NCBI RefSeq assembly: GCF_013522925.1
Contig: NZ_JAAMQU010000011.1
Coordinates: 179,800 to 243,799 of the forward strand
Length of the DNA: 64,000 nt
Reading direction: 5' to 3'
From: Pseudomonas japonica
GTDB taxonomy: Bacteria; Pseudomonadota; Gammaproteobacteria; Pseudomonadales; Pseudomonadaceae
A program made the position numbers and the translations under genes. Positions within the stretch are counted from its first letter, which is position 1. Every line of letters starts with the position of its first letter. Positions 8,525 to 17,545 of the stretch are shown here, in pieces. The notes beneath the pieces were generated by a model. The model saw only the letters and a program-made list of their open reading frames with translations, did not search any database and had not been told where the DNA came from.

Positions 8525-8540
8525 TGGCATGAATTCTGTA
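8525..8540 (+). promoter_or_regulatory. Candidate sigma-54 promoter of hmp
   Basis: TGGCATGAATTCTGTA has the -24 element TGGCA and a -12 region TGTA (consensus TTGCA) at correct spacing, 41 bases before the hmp ATG and downstream of the NorR-type sites. The -12 element is imperfect. Confidence 0.55.
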
Positions 8541-8581
8541 AGTCCTTGAGCAGACACCTCACGGACCCCTCGGAGAATACC

Positions 8582-9763
8582 ATGCTCAGTGCTCAACACC
8601 GTGCCATCATCCAAGCCACCGTCCCCCTGCTGGAAAGCGGCGGAGAGGCGCTTACCACGCATTTCTACAAGCTGCTGTTGGCGGAACACCCCGAAGTACG
8701 CCCGCTGTTCAACCAGGCTAACCAGGCCAGCGGCGATCAACCCCGCGCATTGGCCAATGGCGTGCTGATGTATGCCCGCCACATTGACCGCCTGGAGGCG
8801 CTTGGCGGGCTGGTAAGCCAGATCATCAACAAGCATGTGGCCTTGCAAATCCTCCCTGAGCATTACCCCATCGTAGGTGGCTGCCTGCTGCGCGCCATTT
8901 CCGAAGTATTGGGTGCCGAGGTCGCAACCCCCGTGGTGCTTGAAGCCTGGGGCGCGGCCTATGGGCAGTTGGCAGACATCCTTATAGGCGCCGAAGAGGG
9001 CCTTTATCATGAGAAGGAAGTCGCCACCGGCGGCTGGCGTGGAGCCCGGCCTTTCGTGCTGGCGCGCAGGGTGCAGGAGAGTACTGAAATTGCTTCGTTC
9101 TATCTGATGCCTGCCGATGGCAAGCCTGTGTTGCCGGCGGCACCGGGCCAATATATCGGCCTGCGCGTGTTGATTGATGGCGAGGAGCACCGTCGCAATT
9201 ATTCCGTGTCTGCCTTGGGCAATGGCGGTGGCTACCGGATCAGCGTGAAACACGTTCCGGGCGGCGTGGTTTCCCCGTTTCTCCATGAGCGCTTCGCGGT
9301 GGGAGACACCCTGGATCTGTTCCCGCCATCAGGAGAGTTCGTATTGCAGCCAGGCGAACGCCCGGTAGTGCTGATCAGCGGTGGGGTGGGCATTACGCCA
9401 ACCTTGGCCATGCTCGAGGCCGCATTGCCCACCGGGCGCCCCATCGTGTTTATCCACAGTGCACGTAACGCTCAGGTACATGCGTTTCGTGGGTGGTTGG
9501 ACGAACAAGTACGGCAACACCCGCAGCTGTCGCGCTATTACTGCTATGCCGAAGGGGAAGAGGGGAGGGCGGGCGTTGACGCCGTCGGCCTGCTCAGTGG
9601 CGAGCACCTTGAGCGTTGGCTACCGGGTAACCGCGATGTGGATGCCTATGTGCTTGGCCCGAAGCCGTTCATGGTGGCGGTGAAACGCAGCCTGGAAGCG
9701 TTGGGGGTTCCGCCTGAGCAAACCCGGCACGAATTCTTCGGGCCGGCGTCCGCCCTGGTATGA
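8582..9763 (+). CDS. hmp: Flavohemoprotein, NO dioxygenase
   Basis: Detoxifies nitric oxide to nitrate using O2 and NAD(P)H. The 393-residue protein has an N-terminal globin domain (about 1-140, proximal histidine in QIINKHVALQI), then an FAD-binding domain (RRNYSVSALG) and an NAD-binding domain (ISGGVGITPTLAML). The start at 8582 has GGAGAA just upstream; an extension to 8498 would run through the promoter. Regulated by the divergent NorR, as judged by the sites between them. Called fhp in P. aeruginosa. Confidence 0.96.
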   Translation: MLSAQHRAIIQATVPLLESGGEALTTHFYKLLLAEHPEVRPLFNQANQASGDQPRALANGVLMYARHIDRLEALGGLVSQIINKHVALQILPEHYPIVGGCLLRAISEVLGAEVATPVVLEAWGAAYGQLADILIGAEEGLYHEKEVATGGWRGARPFVLARRVQESTEIASFYLMPADGKPVLPAAPGQYIGLRVLIDGEEHRRNYSVSALGNGGGYRISVKHVPGGVVSPFLHERFAVGDTLDLFPPSGEFVLQPGERPVVLISGGVGITPTLAMLEAALPTGRPIVFIHSARNAQVHAFRGWLDEQVRQHPQLSRYYCYAEGEEGRAGVDAVGLLSGEHLERWLPGNRDVDAYVLGPKPFMVAVKRSLEALGVPPEQTRHEFFGPASALV

Positions 9764-9936
9764 CGATAAGGGGATGAAGGGCCGGTGCCGCTCCTGTGCG
9801 GGCGGTGCCGGTAATATCTTTTCGCATTTAACCGACGTTTAATGCGTGCTTCCTTTACTGCTCCCCGATCAACGGTGCTACCTTAGCGCCCCTTCGCGGT
9901 GAAGCGTGCTGTCGGCCAGCACAATAGGACGTCCCC

Positions 9937-10443
9937 ATGGAACCCACACATTTCTCCCTCGCACGTGAGCGGCGTTTTCTCTTCCTGCTAGGCATTATTT
10001 GCATGGCCCTGCTGGGAGGCGCCCTTTATATGCAAGTGGTGCTAGGCGAGGCGCCATGCCCGCTGTGCATCCTTCAACGGTACGCGTTCCTGTTCGTCGG
10101 CGTGTTCGCGTTCATCGGCGCAGCGCTGCCCGGTCGGCGCGCGGTCACGCTATTCGAGGCGCTTGCAGTGGTGAGCGCATTGGGCGGCATCGCCGCCGCT
10201 GGCAAGCATGTCTGGGTACTGGCTCATCCGCTGTCCAGTTGCGGGGTGGACGTACTGCAGCCGATTGTCGACGGCCTTCCGCTTGCCCGGTTGCTACCGT
10301 CGGTATTCGAGGTTCAGGGTTTCTGTACCACGCCGTATCCGCCCGTGCTCGGGCTATCGCTGGCCCAATGGGCATTGGTCGCCTTCGTGCTCATCGTAGT
10401 ACTCGTACCTTTGGGTGTATGGAGCAACCGTCGCCGGTCATGA
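9937..10443 (+). CDS. dsbB: Disulfide bond formation protein DsbB
   Basis: Inner-membrane quinone reductase that reoxidises periplasmic DsbA. The 168-residue protein has four predicted membrane helices. The first periplasmic cysteine pair is CPLC, with the family ILQRYAFL sequence after it; the second pair is Cys in SSCGVD and FCTTPY. Length and motifs are normal. It lies upstream of cyoABCDE, separated by a 554-base leader region, so probably transcribed separately. Confidence 0.93.
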   Translation: MEPTHFSLARERRFLFLLGIICMALLGGALYMQVVLGEAPCPLCILQRYAFLFVGVFAFIGAALPGRRAVTLFEALAVVSALGGIAAAGKHVWVLAHPLSSCGVDVLQPIVDGLPLARLLPSVFEVQGFCTTPYPPVLGLSLAQWALVAFVLIVVLVPLGVWSNRRRS

Positions 10444-10701
10444 ATCATGCCGGGTGTAACGATCCGGTCATCGTGAGCGATCATCCATTCTGTTCGTGAG
10501 ATTGCCTGAAACCCGCGCCACTCCAGCCTTGGGCCCGCTTCGACTGCGCTGCGACAACATGTCGCAAGGGCTTGAAATATCGGGCGATTGTTGCATAATT
10601 CGTAATGTACTGTTGCTATATAAGTCATATTCATCACTGGGCTAGCTCACTACAATCGCGGCAATTTCCGTATGGCCAACCTCTCCAGGCCCTTGCAAAT
10701 C

Positions 10702-10722
10702 AAGGCGTAAGCCTTTTTTTTC
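10702..10722 (+). terminator. Intrinsic terminator upstream of cyo
   Basis: AAGGC / GCCTT stem with a GTAA loop, followed by eight T. It ends either a short untranslated RNA begun near 10625 or acts as an attenuator. The stop codon of a 12-codon frame lies in the loop. Confidence 0.7.
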
Positions 10723-10821
10723 GGACCGCGGGAGGCACCTGCGGTGTCCGGTTGTCTACCCTTCACGGTTGTCACCCCGATGGGTACCTCAAAGGAATGG
10801 GGCGCGATCGGGCGACTTGCC

Positions 10822-10827
10822 TATAAT
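10822..10827 (+). promoter_or_regulatory. Candidate -10 box of cyoABCDE
   Basis: A perfect TATAAT hexamer 170 bases before cyoA and downstream of the intrinsic terminator. The -35 region is not well conserved, which would suit an activator- or Anr-modulated promoter. Confidence 0.45.
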
Positions 10828-10997
10828 CCGACGAGTCAAAGCAATTTGAGCACTGCACGACACGGGGCGCCTGATTCAGCAGCGGCTGGTTTCCAGGCAC
10901 CTACATGTTCGATCCCGAAAAATGCTGACGCTTGGCAGGACGAAGTGTTGGCGATCACAACACACATTGCATTGAAGCAAGCTTTAGAGGTCGTGAG

Positions 10998-11933
10998 ATG
11001 AGTAAAAAGCGTTACCCCAGACTGTTTGGCATATTGCCCTTTTTCGGCATGCTTTTTCTCAGTGGGTGCGACTGGACCCTGCTCAATCCCAAGGGGCAGG
11101 TGGGCATCGACGAGAGAAACCTGATTCTCCTCGCGTTCGGCCTGATGCTCACGGTGGTCATCCCGGTGATCGTCATGACCTTCTGGTTCGCCTGGAGATA
11201 TCGTGCGTCGAACCGAAGCGCGACCTACGCGCCGGAATGGGCCCACTCCACCAAGATTGAAGCGATCGTCTGGGGCGTTCCGCTGATCATCATCCTGGTT
11301 CTTGGCTATGTGACCTATGTGTCCACCCACCACCTCGACCCCTATCGCCCACTGGACTCCGACGTCAAGCCGGTGCGTATCCAGGTCGTAGCGCTGGACT
11401 GGAAGTGGCTGTTCATCTATCCGGAACAGGGCATCGCCACCGTGAACAAGATCGTGTTCCCGGCGCATACCCCGGTCAGCTTCGAGATTACCTCGGACGC
11501 GGTGATGAACTCGTTCTTCATCCCTGCACTGGGCGGCCAGATCTACGCCATGGCGGGCATGCAGACCAAGCTGCACCTGATCGCCAATGAAAATGGCGAC
11601 TTCCAGGGTATCTCCGCCAACTACAGCGGCGCTGGCTTCACCGGCATGACCTTCCAGGCGCAAGCCACTACTCAGGAAGGTTTCGATGCCTGGGTCAACG
11701 ACGTTCGCAATTCACCGAAGAAGCTTGATTCGGCCGAATACGCAGCACTGGCCAAACCAAGCGAAAAGAACCCCGTCGCACTGTATTCCTCGGCTACGCC
11801 TAACCTGTTCCAGTCCATCATCGACAAGTATGAAGGCATGAACGCAGGCCACCACGGGATGCACGAGAAGGGTGTGCTTGGCAAGGAAGGTAAGGAAGTA
11901 AGTGAGAATTCAGCTGCTGGGGCAGAGGAGTAA
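10998..11933 (+). CDS. cyoA: Cytochrome bo3 ubiquinol oxidase subunit II
   Basis: Lipoprotein subunit of the proton-pumping quinol oxidase. Signal peptide with lipobox FLSGC, lipidated Cys24, two membrane helices (about 45-65 and 85-110), then a periplasmic cupredoxin-fold domain that lacks the CuA ligands, as expected for quinol oxidases. 311 residues. I chose the ATG at 10998, which gives the lipoprotein signal; a longer frame from 10932 does not. First gene of cyoABCDE, with cyoB 3 bases downstream. Confidence 0.96.
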   Translation: MSKKRYPRLFGILPFFGMLFLSGCDWTLLNPKGQVGIDERNLILLAFGLMLTVVIPVIVMTFWFAWRYRASNRSATYAPEWAHSTKIEAIVWGVPLIIILVLGYVTYVSTHHLDPYRPLDSDVKPVRIQVVALDWKWLFIYPEQGIATVNKIVFPAHTPVSFEITSDAVMNSFFIPALGGQIYAMAGMQTKLHLIANENGDFQGISANYSGAGFTGMTFQAQATTQEGFDAWVNDVRNSPKKLDSAEYAALAKPSEKNPVALYSSATPNLFQSIIDKYEGMNAGHHGMHEKGVLGKEGKEVSENSAAGAEE

Positions 11934-11936
11934 AAG

Positions 11937-13961
11937 ATGTTCGGTAAATTAACTCTGGAAGCGATACCCTTCCACGAGCCGATAGTGATGGTGACCCTCG
12001 CCGTCGTTGCCGTGCTCGGGGTTGGTGTATTCGCGGCGATTACCTACTACAAGAAGTGGGGCTATCTCTGGAAAGAGTGGTTCACCTCTGTCGACCACAA
12101 GAAAATCGGCGTGATGTATATCGCCGTGGCGATCATCATGCTGATCCGCGGCTTCGCCGACGCCTTCATGATGCGTACGCAGCAGGCAGTCGCCGTGGGC
12201 GGCTCGACCGGCTACCTTCCGCCTGAGCACTATGATCAGATCTTCACCGCTCACGGTACGATCATGATCATCTTCATGGCGATGCCGTTCATGATCGGCC
12301 TGATGAACATCGTGGTGCCGCTGCAGATCGGTGCCCGCGACGTGGCCTTCCCGTTCCTGAACTCGGTGAGCTTCTGGTTCTTCGTGGTCGGCGCGTTGCT
12401 GGTCAACATCTCGCTGGGTATCGGTGAATTCGGCAAGACCGGCTGGGTAGCCTACCCGCCATTGTCGGGCATCCAGTACAGCCCGGGCGTGGGGGTGGAC
12501 TACTACATCTGGGCATTGCAGATATCCGGCCTGGGTACCTTGCTTACCGGTGTGAACTTCATCGTCACCATTCTCAAGATGCGTGCCCCAGGCATGACCC
12601 TGATGAAGATGCCGGTGTTCACCTGGAACTGCCTGTGCACCGCGATCCTGATCGCTGCGTCGTTCCCGATCCTGACCGCCACACTGTTGCTGCTGTCGCT
12701 GGACCGTTATCTGGGTATGCACTTCTTCACCAACGAGCTTGGTGGGAACCCGATGATGTACGTCAACCTGTTCTGGGCGTGGGGCCACCCTGAGGTTTAC
12801 ATCCTGATCCTGCCGGCGTTCGGTGTGTTCTCGGAAGTAACTTCTACCTTCGCCAAGAAGCGCCTGTTCGGCTACGTGTCGCTGGTATGGGCAACCATCG
12901 CCATCACCGTACTGTCGTTCATCGTATGGCTGCACCACTTCTTCACCATGGGTGCGGGTGCGAACGTCAACGCCTTCTTCGGCATCATGACGATGATCAT
13001 CGCCGTGCCGACAGGTGTGAAGATCTTCACCTGGCTGTTCACCATGTACCGCGGCCGCATCGAGTTCAAGACTCCGATGCTCTGGACCGTCGGCTTCATC
13101 GTGACCTTCAGTATCGGCGGTATGACCGGCGTGCTGCTGGCAGTGCCTGGCGCGGACTTCGTGCTGCACAACAGCCTGTTCCTGATCGCGCACTTCCATA
13201 ACGTGATCATCGGCGGCGCCGTGTTCGGTTACCTGGCCGGCTTCACCTTCTGGTTCCCGAAAGCGTTTGGCTTCAAGCTCAACGAGCGCCTGGGCAAGTA
13301 CAGCTTCTGGTGCTGGCTGATCGGCTTCTACTTCGCCTTCATGCCGCTGTACGTGCTGGGCTTCATGGGCATGACCCGTCGCCTGAACCACACCGACAAC
13401 CCCGAGTGGACCCCATGGTTCTACGCGGCAATGGTCGGCGTACTGTTCGTGGCCGCCGGTATCGGCTTCCAGTTGCTGCAGATCTACGTGTCGATCCGCG
13501 ATCGCAAGAAGAACGTCGACGTCACTGGCGACCCGTGGGATGGCCGTACCCTGGAATGGTCGACTTCGTCGCCACCTCCGTTCTACAACTTCGCTGAAGT
13601 ACCGGTGGTTTCCGACCTGGACGCTTACTGGGGCATGAAAGAGCGTGGCGAAGCCACCGCTGATGCCGCGGACTACAAGCAGATCCACATGCCGCGCAAC
13701 ACTGGCATGGGCTTCGTGATCGCAGCGTTCAGCCTGGTGTTCGGCTTCGCGATGATCTGGCACATCTGGTGGGCGGCTGCCGTAGGCTTCGTGGGCATGA
13801 TCATCACCTTGATCGTGCGCAGCTACGACGACGACATCGACTACTACGTTCCGGCGGCGGAAGTCGCCCGTATCGAAGGCGAGCGTCAGCGCGCACTGGC
13901 CAACGCCCATGCCGGCGTTACCAGCGGTACTCGTGTGAACTCCACGTTGGAGAAGGTTTGA
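11937..13961 (+). CDS. cyoB: Cytochrome bo3 ubiquinol oxidase subunit I
   Basis: Catalytic subunit carrying heme b and the heme o3/CuB centre. 674 residues with about 15 membrane helices. Metal ligands are visible: His in FTAHGTIMI, the CuB motif WGHPEVYILILPAFG (with the His-Tyr pair), the His pair in WLHHFFTMG, and HFHNV for the two hemes. A long cytoplasmic loop and C-terminal extension are typical for bo3. Tightly spaced between cyoA and cyoC. Confidence 0.97.
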   Translation: MFGKLTLEAIPFHEPIVMVTLAVVAVLGVGVFAAITYYKKWGYLWKEWFTSVDHKKIGVMYIAVAIIMLIRGFADAFMMRTQQAVAVGGSTGYLPPEHYDQIFTAHGTIMIIFMAMPFMIGLMNIVVPLQIGARDVAFPFLNSVSFWFFVVGALLVNISLGIGEFGKTGWVAYPPLSGIQYSPGVGVDYYIWALQISGLGTLLTGVNFIVTILKMRAPGMTLMKMPVFTWNCLCTAILIAASFPILTATLLLLSLDRYLGMHFFTNELGGNPMMYVNLFWAWGHPEVYILILPAFGVFSEVTSTFAKKRLFGYVSLVWATIAITVLSFIVWLHHFFTMGAGANVNAFFGIMTMIIAVPTGVKIFTWLFTMYRGRIEFKTPMLWTVGFIVTFSIGGMTGVLLAVPGADFVLHNSLFLIAHFHNVIIGGAVFGYLAGFTFWFPKAFGFKLNERLGKYSFWCWLIGFYFAFMPLYVLGFMGMTRRLNHTDNPEWTPWFYAAMVGVLFVAAGIGFQLLQIYVSIRDRKKNVDVTGDPWDGRTLEWSTSSPPPFYNFAEVPVVSDLDAYWGMKERGEATADAADYKQIHMPRNTGMGFVIAAFSLVFGFAMIWHIWWAAAVGFVGMIITLIVRSYDDDIDYYVPAAEVARIEGERQRALANAHAGVTSGTRVNSTLEKV

Positions 13962-13964
13962 ACC

Positions 13965-14588
13965 ATGGCTAATACCGTTCTGCACGGTGAAGTCGCCCAT
14001 AGCCACGAGCATGGGCACGACGATCACCATGATGCCGGGGGCATGACTGTCTTCGGTTTCTGGATCTACCTGATGACTGACTGCATCCTGTTCGCGTCGA
14101 TCTTCGCCGCGTACGGGGTGCTGGCCGGGAACTTCGCAGGTGGCCCTTCGGGGCACGAGATCTTCGAACTGGACTACGTCCTGGTCGAAACCTTCCTGCT
14201 GTTGTTCAGCTCGATCACCTTCGGCTTCTCCATGCTGGCGATGTACAAGGGCAACAAGAGCGGCGTGATGACCTGGTTGTTCATCACCTTCCTCTTCGGC
14301 CTTGGCTTCATCGGCATGGAACTCAACGAGTTCCATAAGCTGATCGAAGAAGGCTACGGCCCTCAGCGTAGCGGTTTCCTGTCGGCGTTCTTCACGCTGG
14401 TAGGCACCCACGGTCTGCACGTTTCCAGCGGCCTGCTGTGGATGGCCGTGATGATGGCTCAGATCAGCAAGCACGGCCTGACCGCGACGAACCAGACCCG
14501 CATGAGCTGCCTCAGCCTGTTCTGGCACTTCCTGGACGTGGTCTGGATCTGCGTGTTCACCGTTGTCTACCTGATGGGGGCCTTGTAA
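13965..14588 (+). CDS. cyoC: Cytochrome bo3 ubiquinol oxidase subunit III
   Basis: 207-residue membrane subunit of the heme-copper oxidase III family with five predicted helices. A histidine-rich N-terminus (HSHEHGHDDHHD) precedes the first helix. Motifs such as FGFWIYLMTDCILFASIF and GTHGLHVSSGLLWM are typical. It starts 3 bases after cyoB and its stop overlaps the cyoD start (TAATG). Confidence 0.96.
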   Translation: MANTVLHGEVAHSHEHGHDDHHDAGGMTVFGFWIYLMTDCILFASIFAAYGVLAGNFAGGPSGHEIFELDYVLVETFLLLFSSITFGFSMLAMYKGNKSGVMTWLFITFLFGLGFIGMELNEFHKLIEEGYGPQRSGFLSAFFTLVGTHGLHVSSGLLWMAVMMAQISKHGLTATNQTRMSCLSLFWHFLDVVWICVFTVVYLMGAL

Positions 14589-14917
14589 TGGCTAACAACC
14601 ATTCCGCCGGCGGCGCCAGCCACGGCAGCACCAAGTCGTACATGGTCGGCTTTATCCTGTCGGTTATCCTGACAGTGATTCCGTTCGGCCTGGTGATGTT
14701 CCAGTCGATGTCCAAGGACGCAATCCTTGCCATCATCCTGGTGTTCGCGGTGGTTCAGGTGATCGTTCACCTGATCTACTTCCTGCACCTGGACCGCTCT
14801 TCGGAGCAACGCTGGAACGTGATCGCCTTCATTTTCTCGGCGGTGATCATTGTCTTCCTCGTTGGCCTGTCGCTGTGGATCATGTTCAGCGTTCACCACT
14901 TCATGCTGGCGAAGTGA
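14588..14917 (+). CDS. cyoD: Cytochrome bo3 ubiquinol oxidase subunit IV
   Basis: 109-residue small subunit with three membrane helices, needed for assembly of the CuB site in known homologues. Characteristic sequence VHLIYFLHLDRSSEQRWN. I used the ATG overlapping the cyoC stop; the frame is open further upstream only as a shadow of cyoC. Confidence 0.95.
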   Translation: MANNHSAGGASHGSTKSYMVGFILSVILTVIPFGLVMFQSMSKDAILAIILVFAVVQVIVHLIYFLHLDRSSEQRWNVIAFIFSAVIIVFLVGLSLWIMFSVHHFMLAK

Positions 14918-14927
14918 GGTAGCTTGC

Positions 14928-15818
14928 ATGTCCGTTAAGCACTTTATCCAAATCACCAAACCGGGGATCATTTTCGGTAACGTGCTTTCTGTGGCGGGCG
15001 GCTTCTTCCTGGCTGCGCAAGGGCATGTCGATCTCGGCCTGTTCCTTGCCACGGTGATTGGTACATCGCTGGTCGTTGCATCCGGTTGTGCTTTCAACAA
15101 CTGCATCGACCGCGATATTGACGTAAAGATGGAGCGCACGCGCAATCGTGCAATCGTGCAAGGCATTATCTCCGTCAAGGTCGCGCTGGTTTATGCGACC
15201 GTGCTGGGGCTACTGGGGTTCGGCCTGCTCTACAAGCTGGCCAACCCGCTGGCCGCCTTCGCGGGCCTGGTAGGGTTTGCGATCTACGTAGGGCTGTATA
15301 GCCTCTACCTCAAGCGCAGATCCGTGCACGGCACGTTGGTAGGCAGCCTTTCGGGCGCCATGCCGCCGGTAATCGGTTACGTGGCGGTGACGGGCCGCTT
15401 CGACATGGCCGCGCTTACCTTGCTGGTGATGTTCAGCTTGTGGCAAATGCCGCATTCCTATGCGATCGCCATCTTCCGCCTCAACGATTACCGTGCGGCA
15501 TCCATTCCGGTGCTGCCGGTGGAACGCGGGATCCCGGTAGCCAAACGGCATATCCTGTATTACATCCTGGCGTTCGTGCTCGCTACGCTGATGCTTACCC
15601 TTGGCGGCTACGCCGGGTTGAGCTACATGGCCGTGGCGGCTGCCATGGGCATGTACTGGCTGTATATGGCGTGGACAGGCTACAAGGCCTCCGACGACCG
15701 AGTATGGGCGCGCAAGCTGTTCGTGTTTTCCATCTTCACCATCACCGCACTCAGCGTGATGATGTCGGTGGACTTCAAGGCGTCCGCTGGGCTGCTGCTG
15801 ACTTCTGCATTGCCGTAA
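14928..15818 (+). CDS. cyoE: Protoheme IX farnesyltransferase (heme O synthase)
   Basis: Integral membrane prenyltransferase converting heme B to heme O, the cofactor of the bo3 oxidase encoded just upstream. 296 residues, several membrane helices, with UbiA-family aspartate-rich motifs NNCIDRDIDVKMERT and the second loop DYRAASIPVLPVERG. Start at 14928, ten bases after cyoD. A strong terminator follows the gene. Confidence 0.96.
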   Translation: MSVKHFIQITKPGIIFGNVLSVAGGFFLAAQGHVDLGLFLATVIGTSLVVASGCAFNNCIDRDIDVKMERTRNRAIVQGIISVKVALVYATVLGLLGFGLLYKLANPLAAFAGLVGFAIYVGLYSLYLKRRSVHGTLVGSLSGAMPPVIGYVAVTGRFDMAALTLLVMFSLWQMPHSYAIAIFRLNDYRAASIPVLPVERGIPVAKRHILYYILAFVLATLMLTLGGYAGLSYMAVAAAMGMYWLYMAWTGYKASDDRVWARKLFVFSIFTITALSVMMSVDFKASAGLLLTSALP

Positions 15819-15831
15819 GGTATGTGGAGTG

Positions 15832-15860
15832 AAAAAACCGGGCGCCGCCCGGTTTTTTTA
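15832..15860. terminator. Terminator after cyoABCDE
   Basis: AACCGGGC / GCCCGGTT stem with a three-base loop, flanked by A and T runs, 14 bases after cyoE. The symmetry means it could work in both directions. Confidence 0.88.
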
Positions 15861-15971
15861 TGGGCGCTTACTGGACAACAGGGCAGGGATGGCTCTATCT
15901 TCGGGCCAGGCCAAATGATCTGGCCAGCGTCGCTCGGACGGTTCCGGGCGCTTACGTACCTCGAGGACACC

Positions 15972-17213
15972 ATGGCCGAACTCCGTTCGCCGCGCCGCTT
16001 TGCGCGCATTGATCGCCTTCCCCCCTACGTTTTCAATATCACCGCCGAGCTCAAGATGGCCGCGCGCCGTCGCGGTGAAGACATCATCGACCTGAGCATG
16101 GGCAACCCCGATGGGGCTACGCCACCCCATATCGTTGAAAAGCTGGTGAACGTTGCTCAACGCGAAGACACCCACGGTTACTCCACCTCCAGGGGCATTC
16201 CCCGCCTGCGCCGTGCCATCTCGCGTTGGTACGCTGACCGTTACGCGGTAGAGATAGATCCGGAAAGCGAAGCCATTGTCACCATCGGTTCCAAGGAAGG
16301 CCTGGCGCACTTGATGCTCGCCACGCTCGACCAGGGTGATACGGTACTGGTGCCCAACCCCAGTTACCCGATCCACATCTATGGTGCCGTGATTGCCGGC
16401 GCCCAGGTGCGCTCCGTGCCGCTGGTGCCGGGAGTGGACTTCTTCAACGAGCTGGAGCGGGCGATCCGCGAGTCCATTCCCAAGCCAAAGATGATGATCC
16501 TGGGGTTCCCTTCGAACCCGACCGCTCAATGTGTGGAGCTCGATTTCTTCGAGCGCGTGGTCGCGCTGGCCAAGCGTTACGACGTGCTGGTGGTGCACGA
16601 CCTGGCTTACGCCGACATCGTGTATGACGGCTGGAAAGCACCCTCGATCATGCAGGTGCCGGGAGCCAAGGACATTGCGGTGGAGTTCTTCACCCTGTCC
16701 AAAAGCTACAACATGGCGGGCTGGCGTATCGGCTTCATGGTGGGTAACCCGGAGCTGGTTGCAGCATTGGCGCGGATCAAGAGCTATCACGACTACGGCA
16801 CCTTCACACCGTTGCAAGTGGCCGCCATTGCCGCGCTGGAAGGGGACCAGCAATGCGTGCTGGACATCGCCGAACAGTACCGGCAGCGCCGCAATACGCT
16901 GGTGAAAGGGCTGCACGAGATCGGCTGGATGGTTGAAAACCCCAAGGCGTCCATGTACGTATGGGCGAAGATCCCCGACGCCTATGCGCAGCTGGGCTCC
17001 CTGGAGTTTGCCAAAAAGCTCCTGGCCGACGCTAAGGTCTGTGTTTCGCCGGGTATCGGGTTCGGCGACTATGGCGACGACCACGTTCGCTTCGCGCTGA
17101 TAGAAAACCAGGACCGAATTCGTCAGGCCGTGCGCGGCATCCGCCAGATGTTCCGGGCTGACGGTTTGCTACCCAAGCCAGCCAGGGCGCCGGGCGCGGC
17201 GATTCAAGAGTAA
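15972..17213 (+). CDS. alaC: Alanine (glutamate-pyruvate) aminotransferase AlaC
   Basis: PLP-dependent class I/II aminotransferase making alanine from pyruvate and glutamate. 413 residues, with the PLP-binding SKSYNMAGWRIG motif (Schiff-base lysine), and substrate-site features FPSNPTAQ and the C-terminal HVRFALIEN region. Start at 15972; the open frame upstream covers the cyo terminator and is not coding. The specificity assignment rests on overall resemblance to AlaC of Pseudomonas; a closely related transaminase is possible. Confidence 0.88.
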   Translation: MAELRSPRRFARIDRLPPYVFNITAELKMAARRRGEDIIDLSMGNPDGATPPHIVEKLVNVAQREDTHGYSTSRGIPRLRRAISRWYADRYAVEIDPESEAIVTIGSKEGLAHLMLATLDQGDTVLVPNPSYPIHIYGAVIAGAQVRSVPLVPGVDFFNELERAIRESIPKPKMMILGFPSNPTAQCVELDFFERVVALAKRYDVLVVHDLAYADIVYDGWKAPSIMQVPGAKDIAVEFFTLSKSYNMAGWRIGFMVGNPELVAALARIKSYHDYGTFTPLQVAAIAALEGDQQCVLDIAEQYRQRRNTLVKGLHEIGWMVENPKASMYVWAKIPDAYAQLGSLEFAKKLLADAKVCVSPGIGFGDYGDDHVRFALIENQDRIRQAVRGIRQMFRADGLLPKPARAPGAAIQE

Positions 17214-17545
17214 GCACGCTCCGATCTGGTTGGGGCTTCGTGATGCCTCGGCCATGGCGCTGAGTTGAAGCGGCAGCTTTCATTATTGCCGCTTCAGCAA
17301 GGGACTATTCTCCCGCTGTCATTGTGCGCTGGCCTGTTGCCGGTTTACCCTCCCTTGATAAATAAAATCCATCACGGCATTCGCTTTTGGCTACAGGCGA
17401 AGCTGGCGTATGGCTGTTACGCTTTAGTGGCCGTTGCGCTGGAATCCCGCTGTCAGCGCCTCAACTAGACTGACTCTACTGACTCTCCCTGCCTTAGGCC
17501 CAGATCCGCTTAGCTCAGATAGAACGTTTTGAACAGGGGATAGCT
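17214..17545. other. Intergenic region with probable cfa promoter
   Basis: 332 bases without a believable gene. CTAGACT at 17465-17471, about 75 bases before cfa, resembles a stationary-phase sigma-38 -10 element, in line with the RpoS control known for cfa genes in P. putida. The match is suggestive only. Confidence 0.35.

Larger units (their letters stand above)
10444..10997. other. Long leader region upstream of cyoA
   Basis: No convincing protein gene. It contains a possible promoter (TTGCAT, 17 bases, TGCTAT at 10591-10619), a 12-codon frame (10672-10710) ending inside a strong intrinsic terminator, and a separate TATAAT box at 10822 that probably drives cyoABCDE. A CA-rich tract (ACAACACACA) occurs about 30 bases before cyoA and may be a Crc/Hfq target, since cyo is catabolite-controlled in P. 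putida. Confidence 0.5.

Noticed and set aside
9790..9826. GC-rich imperfect inverted repeat after hmp
   Set aside because: The arms do not pair well and there is no T run, so I do not call a terminator; it may be a degenerate repeat element common in Pseudomonas.
11949..14528. 859-codon open frame on the minus strand across cyoB and cyoC
   Set aside because: Histidine- and glutamine-rich shadow of the well-supported cyo genes on the other strand; no domain and no ribosome-binding site.
17265..17468. 67-codon frame between alaC and cfa
   Set aside because: No Shine-Dalgarno and no family features; it covers the probable cfa promoter.
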